In this document: piece after piece, positions 18,566-27,808 of the stretch | How positions within the stretch are numbered: position 1 is the first letter of the stretch | Layout of the letters: each line of letters starts with the position of its first letter | Origin: Paenibacillus sp. FSL H7-0357 | Lineage (GTDB): Bacteria; Bacillota; Bacilli; Paenibacillales; Paenibacillaceae | DNA: 64,000 nt | Reading direction: 5' to 3' | Assembly: GCF_000758525.1 (NCBI RefSeq) | Contig: NZ_CP009241.1 | Location: forward strand, 7,173,501-7,237,500 | Position numbers and translations under genes: made by a program | Notes under the pieces: model-generated | The model's database searches: none | What the model was told of the DNA's origin: nothing | What the model saw: the letters and a program-made list of their open reading frames with translations, nothing else

Positions 18566-19510
18566 ATGGATATTACGCGACAAACCGGGGGCAAGCTTGC
18601 CTTATCCAAACCGGGAAAAAGAAAACGCATCAAAGGGGACGGGTGGCTTCCCTATTTGCTTATCGCCCCCACAGTCCTGCTCATTGCGGGCATCCTGATC
18701 TTTCCGATATTCCGGGTATTCGACCTGAGTGTTCAAAGCTACGATTTCACCCGCCTGCAGGAAGCAGGCTATATCGGACTGGAGAATTTCCGCCATATCT
18801 TCACGGAAGACGATTTGTTCTACACCACACTGGTCACTACGCTGAAATGGGTGTTTTCCGAGGTGGCCCTTCAGCTGGTCTTCGGGCTGATTGTTGCCCT
18901 GCTGCTGAACCAGTCCTTCCGGCTGCGCGGCCTGGTCCGCTCGCTGGTGCTGGTTCCCTGGGCCGTATCCGGTGTGCTAACGACCATGCTGTGGTCGCTC
19001 ATGTTCAACCAGCATATCGGGATCATCAACGATATCCTGATGAAGCTTGGCATCATTGATGAAGCCATCGCCTGGCTGGCTAATCCGAGCACTGTGTTCG
19101 GCTCCGTAGTCTTCGCCGAGCTGTGGCGGGGTATTCCGTTCTTTGCGATCACCCTGCTCGCCGCGCTGCAGACCATTCCACACGAAGTGTACGAATCCTG
19201 CGAGGTGGACGGTGCCGGGCCCCTGAAGAAGCTGTTTCATATCACTCTTCCATATCTGAAGGAGAGCATTATTTTCGCCACCCTGCTCAGAGCCATCTGG
19301 GAATTCAACTCCATCGACATGATCTTTACGATGACGAACGGCGGCCCGATGGATATGACGACAACGCTGCCGATTTATATGATGAAGACCTCGATCCTTG
19401 AGGGCAACTACGGATACGGCTCGGCGCTTGGCGTCGTCACCTTCCTGTTCCTGATGCTCTTTGTCATTCTGTACCTGAGACTCAACCGGGGAGGAATGCA
19501 GGATGAATAA
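18566..19510 (+). CDS. carbohydrate ABC transporter permease (MalF/UgpA type)
   Basis: 314 residues with six membrane helices; the first (~residues 30-52, LLIAPTVLLIAGILIF) follows a basic N-terminus. The EAA loop that contacts the ATPase is near residues 205-225 (EVDGAGPLKKLFHITLPYL). TTGGAGGTG precedes the ATG. It is first in a permease-permease-binding protein order and overlaps the next gene by 8 bases. The substrate is probably a xylan- or arabinan-derived oligosaccharide because of the downstream GH43 enzyme. Confidence 0.92.
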   Translation: MDITRQTGGKLALSKPGKRKRIKGDGWLPYLLIAPTVLLIAGILIFPIFRVFDLSVQSYDFTRLQEAGYIGLENFRHIFTEDDLFYTTLVTTLKWVFSEVALQLVFGLIVALLLNQSFRLRGLVRSLVLVPWAVSGVLTTMLWSLMFNQHIGIINDILMKLGIIDEAIAWLANPSTVFGSVVFAELWRGIPFFAITLLAALQTIPHEVYESCEVDGAGPLKKLFHITLPYLKESIIFATLLRAIWEFNSIDMIFTMTNGGPMDMTTTLPIYMMKTSILEGNYGYGSALGVVTFLFLMLFVILYLRLNRGGMQDE

Positions 19511-20342
19511 GACTACCGGCCGCAAAATAGGCAGCAGGCTGCTCTTTTACATTCCGCTGGCCTTAACGCTGATCTTTGTACTCGTTCCTTTTCTATGGGC
19601 TATCTCCACCTCTTTAAAAAAAGAAACGGACATTATGAGCTCGACAATTCAATATCTTCCGTCTCCGCTGACCTTCGAGAATTATATCAATGTGTGGAAC
19701 GATAATAATTTCTCGCAATATTTCCTCAACAGTGTGCTGGTCTCCATCCTGTCGGTGATCGTCATTACACTGCTGTCGGTGATGAACGGTTATGCGATGA
19801 GCCGGTTCAAGTTCAAGGGAAAAAGCGCCTTTATGCTGATCCTGCTGGCTACACAGATGATGCCCGTCATCCTGTTTGTAATTCCGCTGTTCCTGATTTT
19901 CAAGAACCTCGGGCTAATCAACACGCCTTACTCGCTAGTCCTGTTCTATATCGTGCTGCAGGTCCCGTTCAATACGATATTGATGCGCGGCTTCATCGCC
20001 TCCACTCCGAAGGAGATTGACGAAGCGGCCATGGTCGACGGTGCGGGAAGATTCCGCATTATCTTCGCCATTATTGCGCCGATCGTGCTTCCGGGCATCG
20101 TGGCAACCAGCGCCTTCGCATTCATCGGCGTCTGGAATGAATTCCTGGTCGCGTTCTCGTTTATCACAACGCCGGACCGCTTCACAATTCCTATCGGGCT
20201 GAAATTTATGATCGGCGAATTCAGTGTGCAGTATGCCTCACTGGCAGCGGGAAGCATTATCGGGCTGATCCCTCCTGTGCTGCTGTTCATGTACATCCAG
20301 CGTTATTTGGTGGAAGGCCTCGGCGGTGCCGTCAAGGGCTGA
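19503..20342 (+). CDS. carbohydrate ABC transporter permease (MalG/UgpE type)
   Basis: 279 residues, six helices. The EAA motif is at about residues 175-195 (IDEAAMVDGAGRFRIIFAIIAPI). The C-terminal ending YLVEGLGGAVKG is the standard MalG-type tail. Its ATG lies 8 bases inside the preceding permease gene, showing translational coupling and a heterodimeric channel. Confidence 0.93.
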   Translation: MNKTTGRKIGSRLLFYIPLALTLIFVLVPFLWAISTSLKKETDIMSSTIQYLPSPLTFENYINVWNDNNFSQYFLNSVLVSILSVIVITLLSVMNGYAMSRFKFKGKSAFMLILLATQMMPVILFVIPLFLIFKNLGLINTPYSLVLFYIVLQVPFNTILMRGFIASTPKEIDEAAMVDGAGRFRIIFAIIAPIVLPGIVATSAFAFIGVWNEFLVAFSFITTPDRFTIPIGLKFMIGEFSVQYASLAAGSIIGLIPPVLLFMYIQRYLVEGLGGAVKG

Positions 20343-20357
20343 ATCCGGCTCCAGTCA

Positions 20358-20400
20358 TTAAGGACGGGGCCGGAAAGGCTTTTCCCGGAAACGTCCTTAA
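20358..20400 (+). other. intercistronic hairpin before the binding-protein gene
   Basis: A 9-base perfect outer stem (20358-20366 with 20392-20400) encloses GC-rich complementary inner arms, without a T run. Such hairpins between permease and binding-protein genes usually set mRNA stability or partial read-through; that role is inferred. Confidence 0.6.
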
Positions 20401-20440
20401 TATATACAACAATATAACTTTCAGGGAGGTCTAAAGATTT

Positions 20441-21790
20441 ATGAAGACAAGAAAATTACGGAGTTCCGTATTGGTGGGCGCCTCGCTTCTGCTGGCATTG
20501 ACCGGCTGCGGCTCGAACAAGGCAACGAACTCCGCCTCATCAGGCGAAGCCAGCAAGAACGGGGATAAGGCTAAGCAGACAACCATCAGCTTCTGGGCAG
20601 CTGCGGTGACTACGGAGCGCAACGCTTTTTTCGAGAAGATCATCAAGCAGTTTGAGGAAGAGAACCCGGATATTAAGGTGGATTATCTCGGGGTTCCCGG
20701 TGATTTGTCCGCTTACGAGCAAAAGGTAAATGTCGCGATCTCCGCAGAACAGGCACCGGATATCATGAATGATTTCAAGGCCGACCTGCTCGCCAGAGAT
20801 GTGCTGGAGCCCCTCGATGCCTATTATGACAGCTGGGCCGACAAGGATCTGATTTCCGCTGAGCTGATTGCCAGTAACCGTAAGCTGGATACCAAAGAAG
20901 GAAAATTGTATGCGCTACCATACAGCTCCCAGACCTGGAATCTCTGGCTGCGCCCTGACTGGTTCAAAGAAGCCGGCCTTGCGCTCCCCGATACCTGGGA
21001 TCAATTCTTCGAGGATGTTGCCAAGCTTACCGATAAATCCAAAGACCGCTACGGGCTCAGTATCCGCGGTGGTGCCGGAAGTGCCAATACGCTGGAAATG
21101 CTGATGTACTCCTACTCCGGAATTGCTGATTATTTTACGCCTGAAGGAAAAGCAACGATCAATGATCCCCTTCACGCAGAGTTTCTGGAGAAATATTTAG
21201 GCGCCTATAATGTCTATACTCCAGAGGATGATCTCAACAAGGGCTGGAGCGAGCTCGCCGCCACCTTCCAATCGGACAAAGCGGCTGTTGTTGTGCATAA
21301 CCTCGGCTCGGCAAGCTCCCATGAGAAAGCATTCAACGGAGACTATACCAAGTTTGAAGCCGTTCCGTTTCCGAAGGGTGTCAACGGCTATCGTGAACAT
21401 CCCGGCCTCATGCCGCTGGGTCTGACCATGACCAAAACCGCCGAAAACAAAGACGCGGTATGGAAATTCATGACCTTCTATCTGTCTCATGACATCAACA
21501 GCCAGTACGCCAAGCTTTATGGTGAAATCCCTGCCAATCAGGAGGCGGCGGCCGATGCCTGGATTCAGGACATTCCTTATATGAAATCCGCTTCGGAGCT
21601 GCTGAATTCAGCCGATACGCATTTTGCCGGCACTCCGTATTATTTACCGGGCTACAGCAATATCCAGAAAAAGATCGAGCCTATGATTCAAAAGGTGATG
21701 GCCAAAAAAATGACCGGAACAGAAATGCTGGACGAATGGGCTAAACTGCTTGAGGCAGAGAAACAGTCCTATGATCAGACTCAAAAATAA
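20441..21790 (+). CDS. extracellular sugar-binding lipoprotein (SBP family 1)
   Basis: 449 residues. The signal peptide ends in a lipobox LTGC with lipidated C23, then a Ser/Asn/Lys linker. The mature part is a type-1 solute-binding fold (ISFWAAAVTTERNAFFEKIIKQFEEENPDIKV...). It would capture an oligosaccharide outside the membrane and deliver it to the two permeases. GGGAGG lies 11 bases before the ATG. The gene follows the permeases, the reverse of the most common order. No ATPase gene is nearby, so a shared MsmX-type ATPase is likely. Confidence 0.93.
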   Translation: MKTRKLRSSVLVGASLLLALTGCGSNKATNSASSGEASKNGDKAKQTTISFWAAAVTTERNAFFEKIIKQFEEENPDIKVDYLGVPGDLSAYEQKVNVAISAEQAPDIMNDFKADLLARDVLEPLDAYYDSWADKDLISAELIASNRKLDTKEGKLYALPYSSQTWNLWLRPDWFKEAGLALPDTWDQFFEDVAKLTDKSKDRYGLSIRGGAGSANTLEMLMYSYSGIADYFTPEGKATINDPLHAEFLEKYLGAYNVYTPEDDLNKGWSELAATFQSDKAAVVVHNLGSASSHEKAFNGDYTKFEAVPFPKGVNGYREHPGLMPLGLTMTKTAENKDAVWKFMTFYLSHDINSQYAKLYGEIPANQEAAADAWIQDIPYMKSASELLNSADTHFAGTPYYLPGYSNIQKKIEPMIQKVMAKKMTGTEMLDEWAKLLEAEKQSYDQTQK

Positions 21791-21817
21791 TACGCCGCCG
21801 CGAATGGGAGGGCTGGA

Positions 21818-23386
21818 ATGAATACTCATGCTGTTACAGGTTCCGGACGCTGGATTCCCGACCAGGGAGACGGGACTTACAGAAATCCGATCATCTATGC
21901 CGATTACTCTGATCCGGATGTTATCCGTGCAGGCGATGATTTCTTTATGACCGCCTCCAGCTTTGCGCATACACCGGGTCTGCCGATCCTTCACTCCCGT
22001 GATCTGGTCAGCTGGAGCATCGTCAATCATGCGCTGCCGCAGCTGGAGCTTCCCGGCTATGAGCGGGTGCAGCACGGCAAAGGCGTGTGGGCGCCCAGCC
22101 TGCGCTTTCATGACGGGCAGTTCTGGATCTTCTACGCAACACCCGACGAAGGCATCTTCATGACCAAGACGGATAACCCGTTTGGTGCCTGGGAACCACC
22201 GCATCTGGTGAAGGCCGCCAAAGGCTGGATCGATCCTTGCCCTTTCTGGGATGAAGACGGGCAGGCCTATCTGGTCCATGCCTTTGCCCATAGCCGTTCC
22301 GGCCTGAAGCATATTCTGAGCCTCTGCAGGATGTCCCCGGACGGCAGAAGCCTGCTGGATGAAGGCCGGATTATCATCGACGGCACAGTAAAGCATCCTA
22401 CACTGGAAGGTCCGAAGCTGTACAAAAGAAATGGCTATTATTATATCTTTGCCCCCGCGGGCGGAGTGCCCACAGGCTGGCAGGCGGTCTTCCGCTCCAC
22501 CGCCATCGAAGGGCCTTATAAGGATAAAATCGTGCTGCATCAAGGGGATACCGCGGTGAACGGCCCGCATCAGGGAGGATGGGTTGAGCTTGCGTCCGGC
22601 GAGTCCTGGTTTATTCATTTCCAGGATAAAGGCGCCCACGGGCGGATCGTCCATTTGCAGCCCATGGAATGGCAGGAGGATTGGCCGCTGATGGGCCGGC
22701 TTGCACCCGGGCAGGACATCGGAGAGCCGGTAGAGCTCTGGAGCAAGCCCAATATCCGTGCCGCCGGAGAAATTGCCGTTCCCCAAACTGCAGATGACTT
22801 CCGCGGACCGTCGCTCGGCCTGCAATGGCAGTGGCAGGCCAATCCGGCCACCGGCTGGTACAGCCTGAATCCCTGGGGCGGATTGAGACTGTATGCCGCA
22901 GCACTTCCAGAGGGCTGCCGCACTCTTTATGACGCCCCGCAGCTGCTCATGCAGAAGTTCGCCGCTCCCGTTTTTTCGGCAGCCGCACAGATTACACCCA
23001 GCTTTGCCACCTCCGAAGAACGGGCGGGCCTCGTGGTCTTGGGACAGCGGGCCTTCTATCTGGCCTTGTCTATGGACCAGGACGGAGCGCTCCGGCTGAC
23101 CCAGTATGAGAGCCGTAGTATTACAGAGAACCTCACAGAAGCCGGGGATATTAAAAAAGCTGAGATACTCACCGGTGCAGACAGCCTGCACTTAAGGTTC
23201 AGCTTGGGGGAAGATTGCCTTTGCCGGTTCAGCTTCAGCCAGGACGGTTCACAATACACCGATTTCGGTGAGCCGTTCACGATTGCTGAAGGACGGTGGG
23301 TCGGAGCCAAAGTTGGCCTGTTCGCAGCCTCCTTTGCCCCGGTCCAGTCCGGGGGCTTTGCGGACTTTGACCATTTCCATATCTAA
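21818..23386 (+). CDS. glycoside hydrolase family 43 (beta-xylosidase/arabinofuranosidase-like)
   Basis: 522 residues, no signal peptide, so cytoplasmic and acting on imported oligosaccharides. Five-bladed propeller with probable catalytic base D32 (YSDPDVI), pKa modulator D139 (GWIDPCPFWDEDG) and acid E197 (PTLEGPKLY). The C-terminal ~200 residues form the beta-sandwich typical of large GH43 xylosidases (DFRGPSLGLQWQWQANP). GGGAGGG precedes the ATG. It is last in the transport operon and followed by a terminator, which completes an uptake-and-cleavage pathway. Xylosidase versus arabinofuranosidase cannot be decided by eye. Confidence 0.92.
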   Translation: MNTHAVTGSGRWIPDQGDGTYRNPIIYADYSDPDVIRAGDDFFMTASSFAHTPGLPILHSRDLVSWSIVNHALPQLELPGYERVQHGKGVWAPSLRFHDGQFWIFYATPDEGIFMTKTDNPFGAWEPPHLVKAAKGWIDPCPFWDEDGQAYLVHAFAHSRSGLKHILSLCRMSPDGRSLLDEGRIIIDGTVKHPTLEGPKLYKRNGYYYIFAPAGGVPTGWQAVFRSTAIEGPYKDKIVLHQGDTAVNGPHQGGWVELASGESWFIHFQDKGAHGRIVHLQPMEWQEDWPLMGRLAPGQDIGEPVELWSKPNIRAAGEIAVPQTADDFRGPSLGLQWQWQANPATGWYSLNPWGGLRLYAAALPEGCRTLYDAPQLLMQKFAAPVFSAAAQITPSFATSEERAGLVVLGQRAFYLALSMDQDGALRLTQYESRSITENLTEAGDIKKAEILTGADSLHLRFSLGEDCLCRFSFSQDGSQYTDFGEPFTIAEGRWVGAKVGLFAASFAPVQSGGFADFDHFHI

Positions 23387-23398
23387 GCTAAATTCTTC

Positions 23399-23426
23399 GC
23401 CGATATCCCAGGATATCGGCTTTTTT
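23399..23426 (+). terminator. terminator of the sugar uptake/GH43 operon
   Basis: A 10-base perfect inverted repeat (23399-23408 with 23411-23420) followed by six T, 12 bases after the GH43 stop. Confidence 0.88.
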
Positions 23427-23588
23427 CCACTTAAAAAGCTGGCGGGAGCAGAAATTAGACAGCTGGATGGAAAATCATTCAAAACTTGGTTTGTATCCCT
23501 TTTCAACAAGTGTTACAGTGTTAGAAACGGCCTATTTTAAGGCTGAAGCAAGGAATGCAAGACATCTGGCGGGAAAGGAGTGCCCAAT

Positions 23589-24809
23589 TTGCGGGAGTAC
23601 CTTAATAAGCATCCATCCTTCAGCTCTCTGAAATGGTTCAATTTCTTCGTATATGGAACCGTGGTCCTCTTCACCAGCTTCTTCCCACTATATCTGCAGG
23701 ATGTAGGGATGAATAAGTTGGAGATCGGGAGCTTAATGTCGGTAGGAGCACTCGTTTCAATTATTGCCAATCCTTTCTGGGGCATATGGAGTGACCGTTA
23801 TCAGAATATGCGGCGGATTGTCCTCGTCATGCTGACGGGAACACTGGTATTGTCTCAGCTTGTATTTCAGGCGCATACATATGAAATGATTTATGTTTCC
23901 ATCCTTTTCTTCTATTTCTTCCAGGGTCCGCTGTTCGCCCAGAGCAACACGATGATTCTTAGCTATATTGACGGCACGAATCACAAGTTCGGCTCTTTCC
24001 GGCTCTGGGGCTCGCTCGGATGGGCGCTGACCGCGATCCTGGCCGGGCCCGTTATTGAGTGGGCCGGCGTATCTATCTTGTCTTATCTCTTTGCTGCACT
24101 GCTCTGCGCGGCCATGCTCTCGCTGGTTGCCCTGCCGAGGCTCGATCATTCCATAGGTGTTGCGCCATTGCCGTTCAAGGGCTTCCAAAAAATCTTTTAT
24201 AATCCGTTTTTTCTATGTTTTATCTTCTTCGGCATTCTGGTCTCCATCCCCAATACGATGAACAACACCTTCGTGTCGCTCTACATTACTGAGCTTGGGG
24301 GCAGCAAAACAATGATCGGCCTTGCCGTATTCCTCTCCTCTATCCTGGAGGTGGGAGTGCTGCTGCTGTGCGACCGTTTCCTGAAACGCAAAGTCTCGGT
24401 GCTGCTGGGCTGGCTGGCACTCGTGAGCGTCTTATTTGTCCTGCGCTGGTGGCTGATGGCCGGTGCGACAACACCGCTTCAGGTAGCTTTTATTCAAATT
24501 CTGCACTGCATTACGTTTGGCGGCTTCTTCTATGTGGGAACGCAGCTGACCATGCTGCTGGTCCCACGCCCCTACCGTTCCTCTGGACAAGCCCTCTACA
24601 CTCTGACCTGGAGCGGCATTTCCGGCATTCTGGGCGGTGTCCTCGGCGGTTGGCTGTATCAGACTCTCGGGGCCCAGAGCATGTACCAGTCCGGTGTATT
24701 CCTCTCGTTCATTGGAACGCTTGGCTTCGGCTTAATGTGGCTGTTCGTCAGCCGCGGCGACTACCTGAACCCGGCGGAGCAGGAGGAAGAGCTGGCGGGC
24801 CACGAGTAA
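23589..24809 (+). CDS. MFS transporter (nucleoside/sugar-cation symporter-like)
   Basis: 406 residues and about 12 membrane helices. The MFS-A motif is seen as GIWSDRYQNMRR between helices 2 and 3. Helix-1 region LKWFNFFVYGTVVLFTSFFPLYLQ and overall pattern resemble the LacY/NupG and 3-phenylpropionate (HcaT) group. The TTG at 23589 is chosen because GGAAAGGAG lies 8 bases before it; an in-frame GTG at 23580 overlaps that ribosome site. It lies just after the GH43 operon terminator and could be an independent sugar or nucleoside carrier. Confidence 0.85.
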   Translation: MREYLNKHPSFSSLKWFNFFVYGTVVLFTSFFPLYLQDVGMNKLEIGSLMSVGALVSIIANPFWGIWSDRYQNMRRIVLVMLTGTLVLSQLVFQAHTYEMIYVSILFFYFFQGPLFAQSNTMILSYIDGTNHKFGSFRLWGSLGWALTAILAGPVIEWAGVSILSYLFAALLCAAMLSLVALPRLDHSIGVAPLPFKGFQKIFYNPFFLCFIFFGILVSIPNTMNNTFVSLYITELGGSKTMIGLAVFLSSILEVGVLLLCDRFLKRKVSVLLGWLALVSVLFVLRWWLMAGATTPLQVAFIQILHCITFGGFFYVGTQLTMLLVPRPYRSSGQALYTLTWSGISGILGGVLGGWLYQTLGAQSMYQSGVFLSFIGTLGFGLMWLFVSRGDYLNPAEQEEELAGHE

Positions 24810-24850
24810 TAGTCTCATAAGCAGCGGATACACCCTATAGGACATAACAC

Positions 24851-24895
24851 AAAAGCAGGCTTGGACTTCCCGATAAGGAAGCCAAGCCTGCTTTT
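24851..24895. terminator. bidirectional terminator between MFS gene and glnS
   Basis: A 14-base perfect outer stem (24851-24864 with 24882-24895) continues into a 5-base inner stem after one unpaired A. A and T runs on the two flanks serve both convergent genes. Confidence 0.88.
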
Positions 24896-24926
24896 ATGTT
24901 AGCCTGCCAGATTACAATTCTATGAA

Positions 24927-26633
24927 TTAGCCCTGCTTAGGCGGCTGGAATGAGCTTTTGAGGGATACCACAAGATTGAACACGAGATGTCCCGGCGCGG
25001 AGTATTTGCTGTCCACGTTAAAATAGCCATGGCGGAAGAATTGGAACTTGTCCTGCGGCACGCTGTCCTTCAGACCCGGCTCCACAAAGCCCTGCAGAAT
25101 CTCAATGGATTGCGGGTTCAGCTGATCGAGGAAACTCGGCTCCGGTTTGTCGGCCACAGGCTCCATTCCTTCAATCTCAGCCTCCGCATCCGCTTCTTCA
25201 GCGGAAATCAGCGGCTCATAGAGGCGGAATTCCGCCGGTACTGCCTGGCTGGCATCCACCCAGTGCAGTGTTCCCTTGACCTTGCGGCCGGTAAATCCGC
25301 TGCCGCTCTTCGTCTCGGGATCATACGTGCAGTGCAGCTCCACAACCTCGCCATTCTCATCCTTGATGAACTCGTTGCACTTAATGAAATAGGCGTTCTT
25401 CAAGCGCACTTCGTTGCCGGGAAAGAGACGGAAATATTTGTTCGGCGGAATCTCCATGAAGTCATCGCGCTCAATGTAGATTTCACGGGAAAACGGAATC
25501 TGCCGGTTACCCATTTCCGGATTCTCCACATTGTTCTCAATCTCGAAGTATTCGGTCTGACCTTCCGGATAGTTGGTAATGACCACTTTCAGCGGCCGCA
25601 GCACGGCCATTGTCCGGGGAACGGTCAGCTTCAGGTCTTCACGGATGAAATGCTCCAGCATTTGCAGGTCCACCAGACCCTGGCTTTTGGAAATGCCTGT
25701 TTCGTGCACAAAGCTGCGGATCGCTTCCGGAGTGTACCCGCGGCGGCGCAGCCCGGAAATCGTCGGCATACGGGGATCATCCCAGCCGTCCACATGGCCT
25801 TCGTCCACCAGCAGTTTCAGCTTGCGCTTGCTCGTTACCGTCTGGGCCAGGTTGAGCCGGCCGAATTCATACTGATGCGGCACAGCCGGCATCTCGCATT
25901 CTGCTACCACCCAATCATAGAACGGGCGCTGATCTTCAAATTCCAATGAGCAGAGGGAGTGGGTTACACTCTCAATAGCATCTTCCAACGGATGTGCAAA
26001 GGTATACATCGGATAGATGCACCATGCATCGCCGGTATTATGATGATGCGAGTGGGAAATACGGTAAATGACCGGATCGCGCAGGTTGATATTCGGCGAG
26101 GACATGTCAATTTTGGCACGGAGCACCTTTTCGCCGTCCTTGAATTCCCCTGCCCGCATGCGGCGGAACAGATCCAGGTTCTCTTCGATTCCGCGCTCAC
26201 GGTGAGGGCTGTTCTGCCCCGGCTGGGTCAACGTACCGCGCAGCTGGCGGATTTCGTCGGCGCTGAGGTCATCGACATAGGCTTTGCCTTTTTGGATAAG
26301 CAGTTCTGCCCGCTCGTACATTTCTCCGAAATAATCGGAGGCAAAACGCAGTTCATCCCATTCATAGCCTAGCCACTTTACATCCTCTTGAATGGAATTC
26401 ACATATTCTGTATCCTCTTTAAGCGGATTGGTGTCGTCAAATCTCAGATTGGTCTTTCCGCCGAATTCATCAGCCAGTGTAAAGTTAATCCAGATCGCCT
26501 TGGCATGTCCGATATGTAAGTAACCGTTCGGCTCCGGCGGAAAACGGGTGACGATCTCCTTAACCTTCCCCGAGCTCAGATCTTCAGTAATGACATTCTT
26601 AATAAAATTGGAGGGTGTTCCACGGTTCTCCAC
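24927..26633 (-). CDS. glnS: glutaminyl-tRNA synthetase
   Basis: 568 residues, close to the 554 of E. coli GlnRS. Class I signature [15 protein letters not shown] with HIGH at residues 40-43, KMSKS-equivalent [11 protein letters not shown], and a complete anticodon-binding beta-barrel region. It charges tRNA-Gln directly, bypassing Glu-tRNA-Gln amidation by GatCAB. The start is GTG at 26633 with GAGAGG about 9 bases upstream and a good promoter behind it; the frame continues upstream without a ribosome site. GlnRS is uncommon in Bacillota and is thought to have spread by transfer, but does occur in Paenibacillus. Confidence 0.95.
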   Translation of the reverse strand: MENRGTPSNFIKNVITEDLSSGKVKEIVTRFPPEPNGYLHIGHAKAIWINFTLADEFGGKTNLRFDDTNPLKEDTEYVNSIQEDVKWLGYEWDELRFASDYFGEMYERAELLIQKGKAYVDDLSADEIRQLRGTLTQPGQNSPHRERGIEENLDLFRRMRAGEFKDGEKVLRAKIDMSSPNINLRDPVIYRISHSHHHNTGDAWCIYPMYTFAHPLEDAIESVTHSLCSLEFEDQRPFYDWVVAECEMPAVPHQYEFGRLNLAQTVTSKRKLKLLVDEGHVDGWDDPRMPTISGLRRRGYTPEAIRSFVHETGISKSQGLVDLQMLEHFIREDLKLTVPRTMAVLRPLKVVITNYPEGQTEYFEIENNVENPEMGNRQIPFSREIYIERDDFMEIPPNKYFRLFPGNEVRLKNAYFIKCNEFIKDENGEVVELHCTYDPETKSGSGFTGRKVKGTLHWVDASQAVPAEFRLYEPLISAEEADAEAEIEGMEPVADKPEPSFLDQLNPQSIEILQGFVEPGLKDSVPQDKFQFFRHGYFNVDSKYSAPGHLVFNLVVSLKSSFQPPKQG

Positions 26634-26691
26634 AGCTATCAACCTCTCGTTCTGTATTGTTCTACTTCCTTGTATGAACATGTTTCCTACT

Positions 26692-26720
26692 AATATACCC
26701 GTTAACCGTAGAATGTTCAA
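26692..26720 (-). promoter_or_regulatory. candidate promoter of glnS
   Basis: On the minus strand TTGAAC (26720-26715), 17 bases, TATATT (26697-26692). It lies about 60 bases before the GTG start, which supports that start. No T-box motif is visible in the leader. Confidence 0.55.
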
Positions 26721-26755
26721 TAAAATGGGTGACTCACTCAGCCTTGCCGAATGCT

Positions 26756-26785
26756 TTGACTTCTCTCCCGGCGATAGAGTAGCAT
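26756..26785 (+). promoter_or_regulatory. candidate promoter of the DUF2164 gene
   Basis: TTGACT (26756-26761), 18 bases, TAGCAT (26780-26785), about 50 bases before the ATG at 26839. The -10 is only fair. Confidence 0.35.
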
Positions 26786-26838
26786 GGAAATTATAAGGCA
26801 TAATTAACGAATAACTTAACAATGGGGGACTCATTCTT

Positions 26839-27084
26839 ATGAAACCGATGAAACTGCCTAAAGAGCAGCGCGACATTATTACAGAGAACATCCGCACTTA
26901 CTTCGAAGCCGAACGCGGAGAGACCATCGGCCATCTCGCAGCCGACAATTTGCTGGATTTCTTCCTCAAGGAGCTAGGACCTGCCCTATACAATGGAGCG
27001 CTGAGCGATTGCCGCGCCCTTGTAGGACAGCGGATGCAGTCGCTGGAAGAAGATATTTACGCTCTGGAATGGAAGAAGCGTTAA
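26839..27084 (+). CDS. DUF2164 family small protein
   Basis: 81 residues, acidic and helical, with the family pattern [19 protein letters not shown] ... [18 protein letters not shown]. The function of this family is unknown. GGGGGA lies 10 bases before the ATG. It is divergent from glnS, and the following acetyltransferase gene begins 41 bases after its stop, so the two may be cotranscribed. Confidence 0.85.
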   Translation: MKPMKLPKEQRDIITENIRTYFEAERGETIGHLAADNLLDFFLKELGPALYNGALSDCRALVGQRMQSLEEDIYALEWKKR

Positions 27085-27125
27085 TCAGTACATCCGGCCC
27101 TAGTGGCACAGAGGGAGGCAGCCGC

Positions 27126-27674
27126 TTGTTTAATTATGTCATTGATGAAGAGCTTGTGCTGAAACTGTTGATGCCGGAGCAGGCCCGCCACATGTTCGCG
27201 CTGGTAGAGCGCTCGCGGAGCAGGCTCAGGCAGTGGCTGCCTTGGGTTGACGGAGTCACCGAGCAGGACCACATCGCCACATTTATCAAAAATGCCGTTA
27301 AGCAGGGCAGCGACAACGGCGGCTTTACCGCCGGACTGTGGGTCCGGGGAGAACTGGCCGGCATTATCGGCTATCATGAGATAGACTGGCAGAGCCGCTC
27401 CGTCGGAATCGGCTATTGGCTTGGCGAAGGATATGAAGGCAAAGGCTACATGACCAGCGCCTGCCGGGTTTTCGTAGATTATGCGCTGCTGGAAATGGAG
27501 CTGAACCGCATTGAAATCCGCTGCGCCACGGGCAACAAGCCCAGCCGGGCGATTCCCGAGCGGCTGGGTTTCGTATTCGAAGGGGTTCTGCGCCAGGCGG
27601 AGAAGCTGCCCGAGGGCTATGTGAATCATGCGGTATACGGCCTGCTGCGCAGTGAATGGAAGCTGCTGAGCTAA
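27126..27674 (+). CDS. RimJ/RimL-type GNAT N-acetyltransferase
   Basis: 182 residues, the usual RimL length. Acetyl-CoA-binding region seen as GIGYWLGEGYEGKGYMTSACR at ~95-115, and the family's LNRIEIRCATGNKPSRAIPERLGF. It acetylates a protein N-terminus, amino acid or antibiotic; substrate unknown. The TTG at 27126 is preferred because GGGAGG lies 7 bases before it; upstream in-frame starts overlap the DUF2164 gene and lack a ribosome site. Confidence 0.87.
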   Translation: MFNYVIDEELVLKLLMPEQARHMFALVERSRSRLRQWLPWVDGVTEQDHIATFIKNAVKQGSDNGGFTAGLWVRGELAGIIGYHEIDWQSRSVGIGYWLGEGYEGKGYMTSACRVFVDYALLEMELNRIEIRCATGNKPSRAIPERLGFVFEGVLRQAEKLPEGYVNHAVYGLLRSEWKLLS

Positions 27675-27733
27675 ACAGTGGGACATATACAACCCGGCCG
27701 GATGTAACGGAATTTTAGATCTTTTATAACAAA

Positions 27734-27769
27734 CCAAGCCCCCCGTAACAGGCGTCCGGGGGGACTTGG
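27734..27769 (-). terminator. terminator of the MFS-GNAT-MOSC unit
   Basis: A CCAAG/C6 arm pairs with its complement across a 12-base loop with one bulged base; on the minus strand the stem is followed by TTTGTTATAAAA. It lies between convergent genes and may serve both. Confidence 0.65.
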
Positions 27770-27808
27770 CATACCATCAAATTCACCGATTTTGGATATC
27801 AGCAATCG

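Noticed and set aside
21644..23191. 515-residue minus-strand frame opposite the GH43 gene
   Set aside because: It runs through the binding-protein gene end and the GH43 catalytic domain, has no ribosome site and no recognisable domain.
24987..25949. 320-residue plus-strand frame inside glnS
   Set aside because: Antisense to the conserved synthetase core; no start signals.
26634..26838. T-box riboswitch before glnS
   Set aside because: No GGTGG-type T-box sequence or antiterminator could be found, and a normal promoter lies close to the start.
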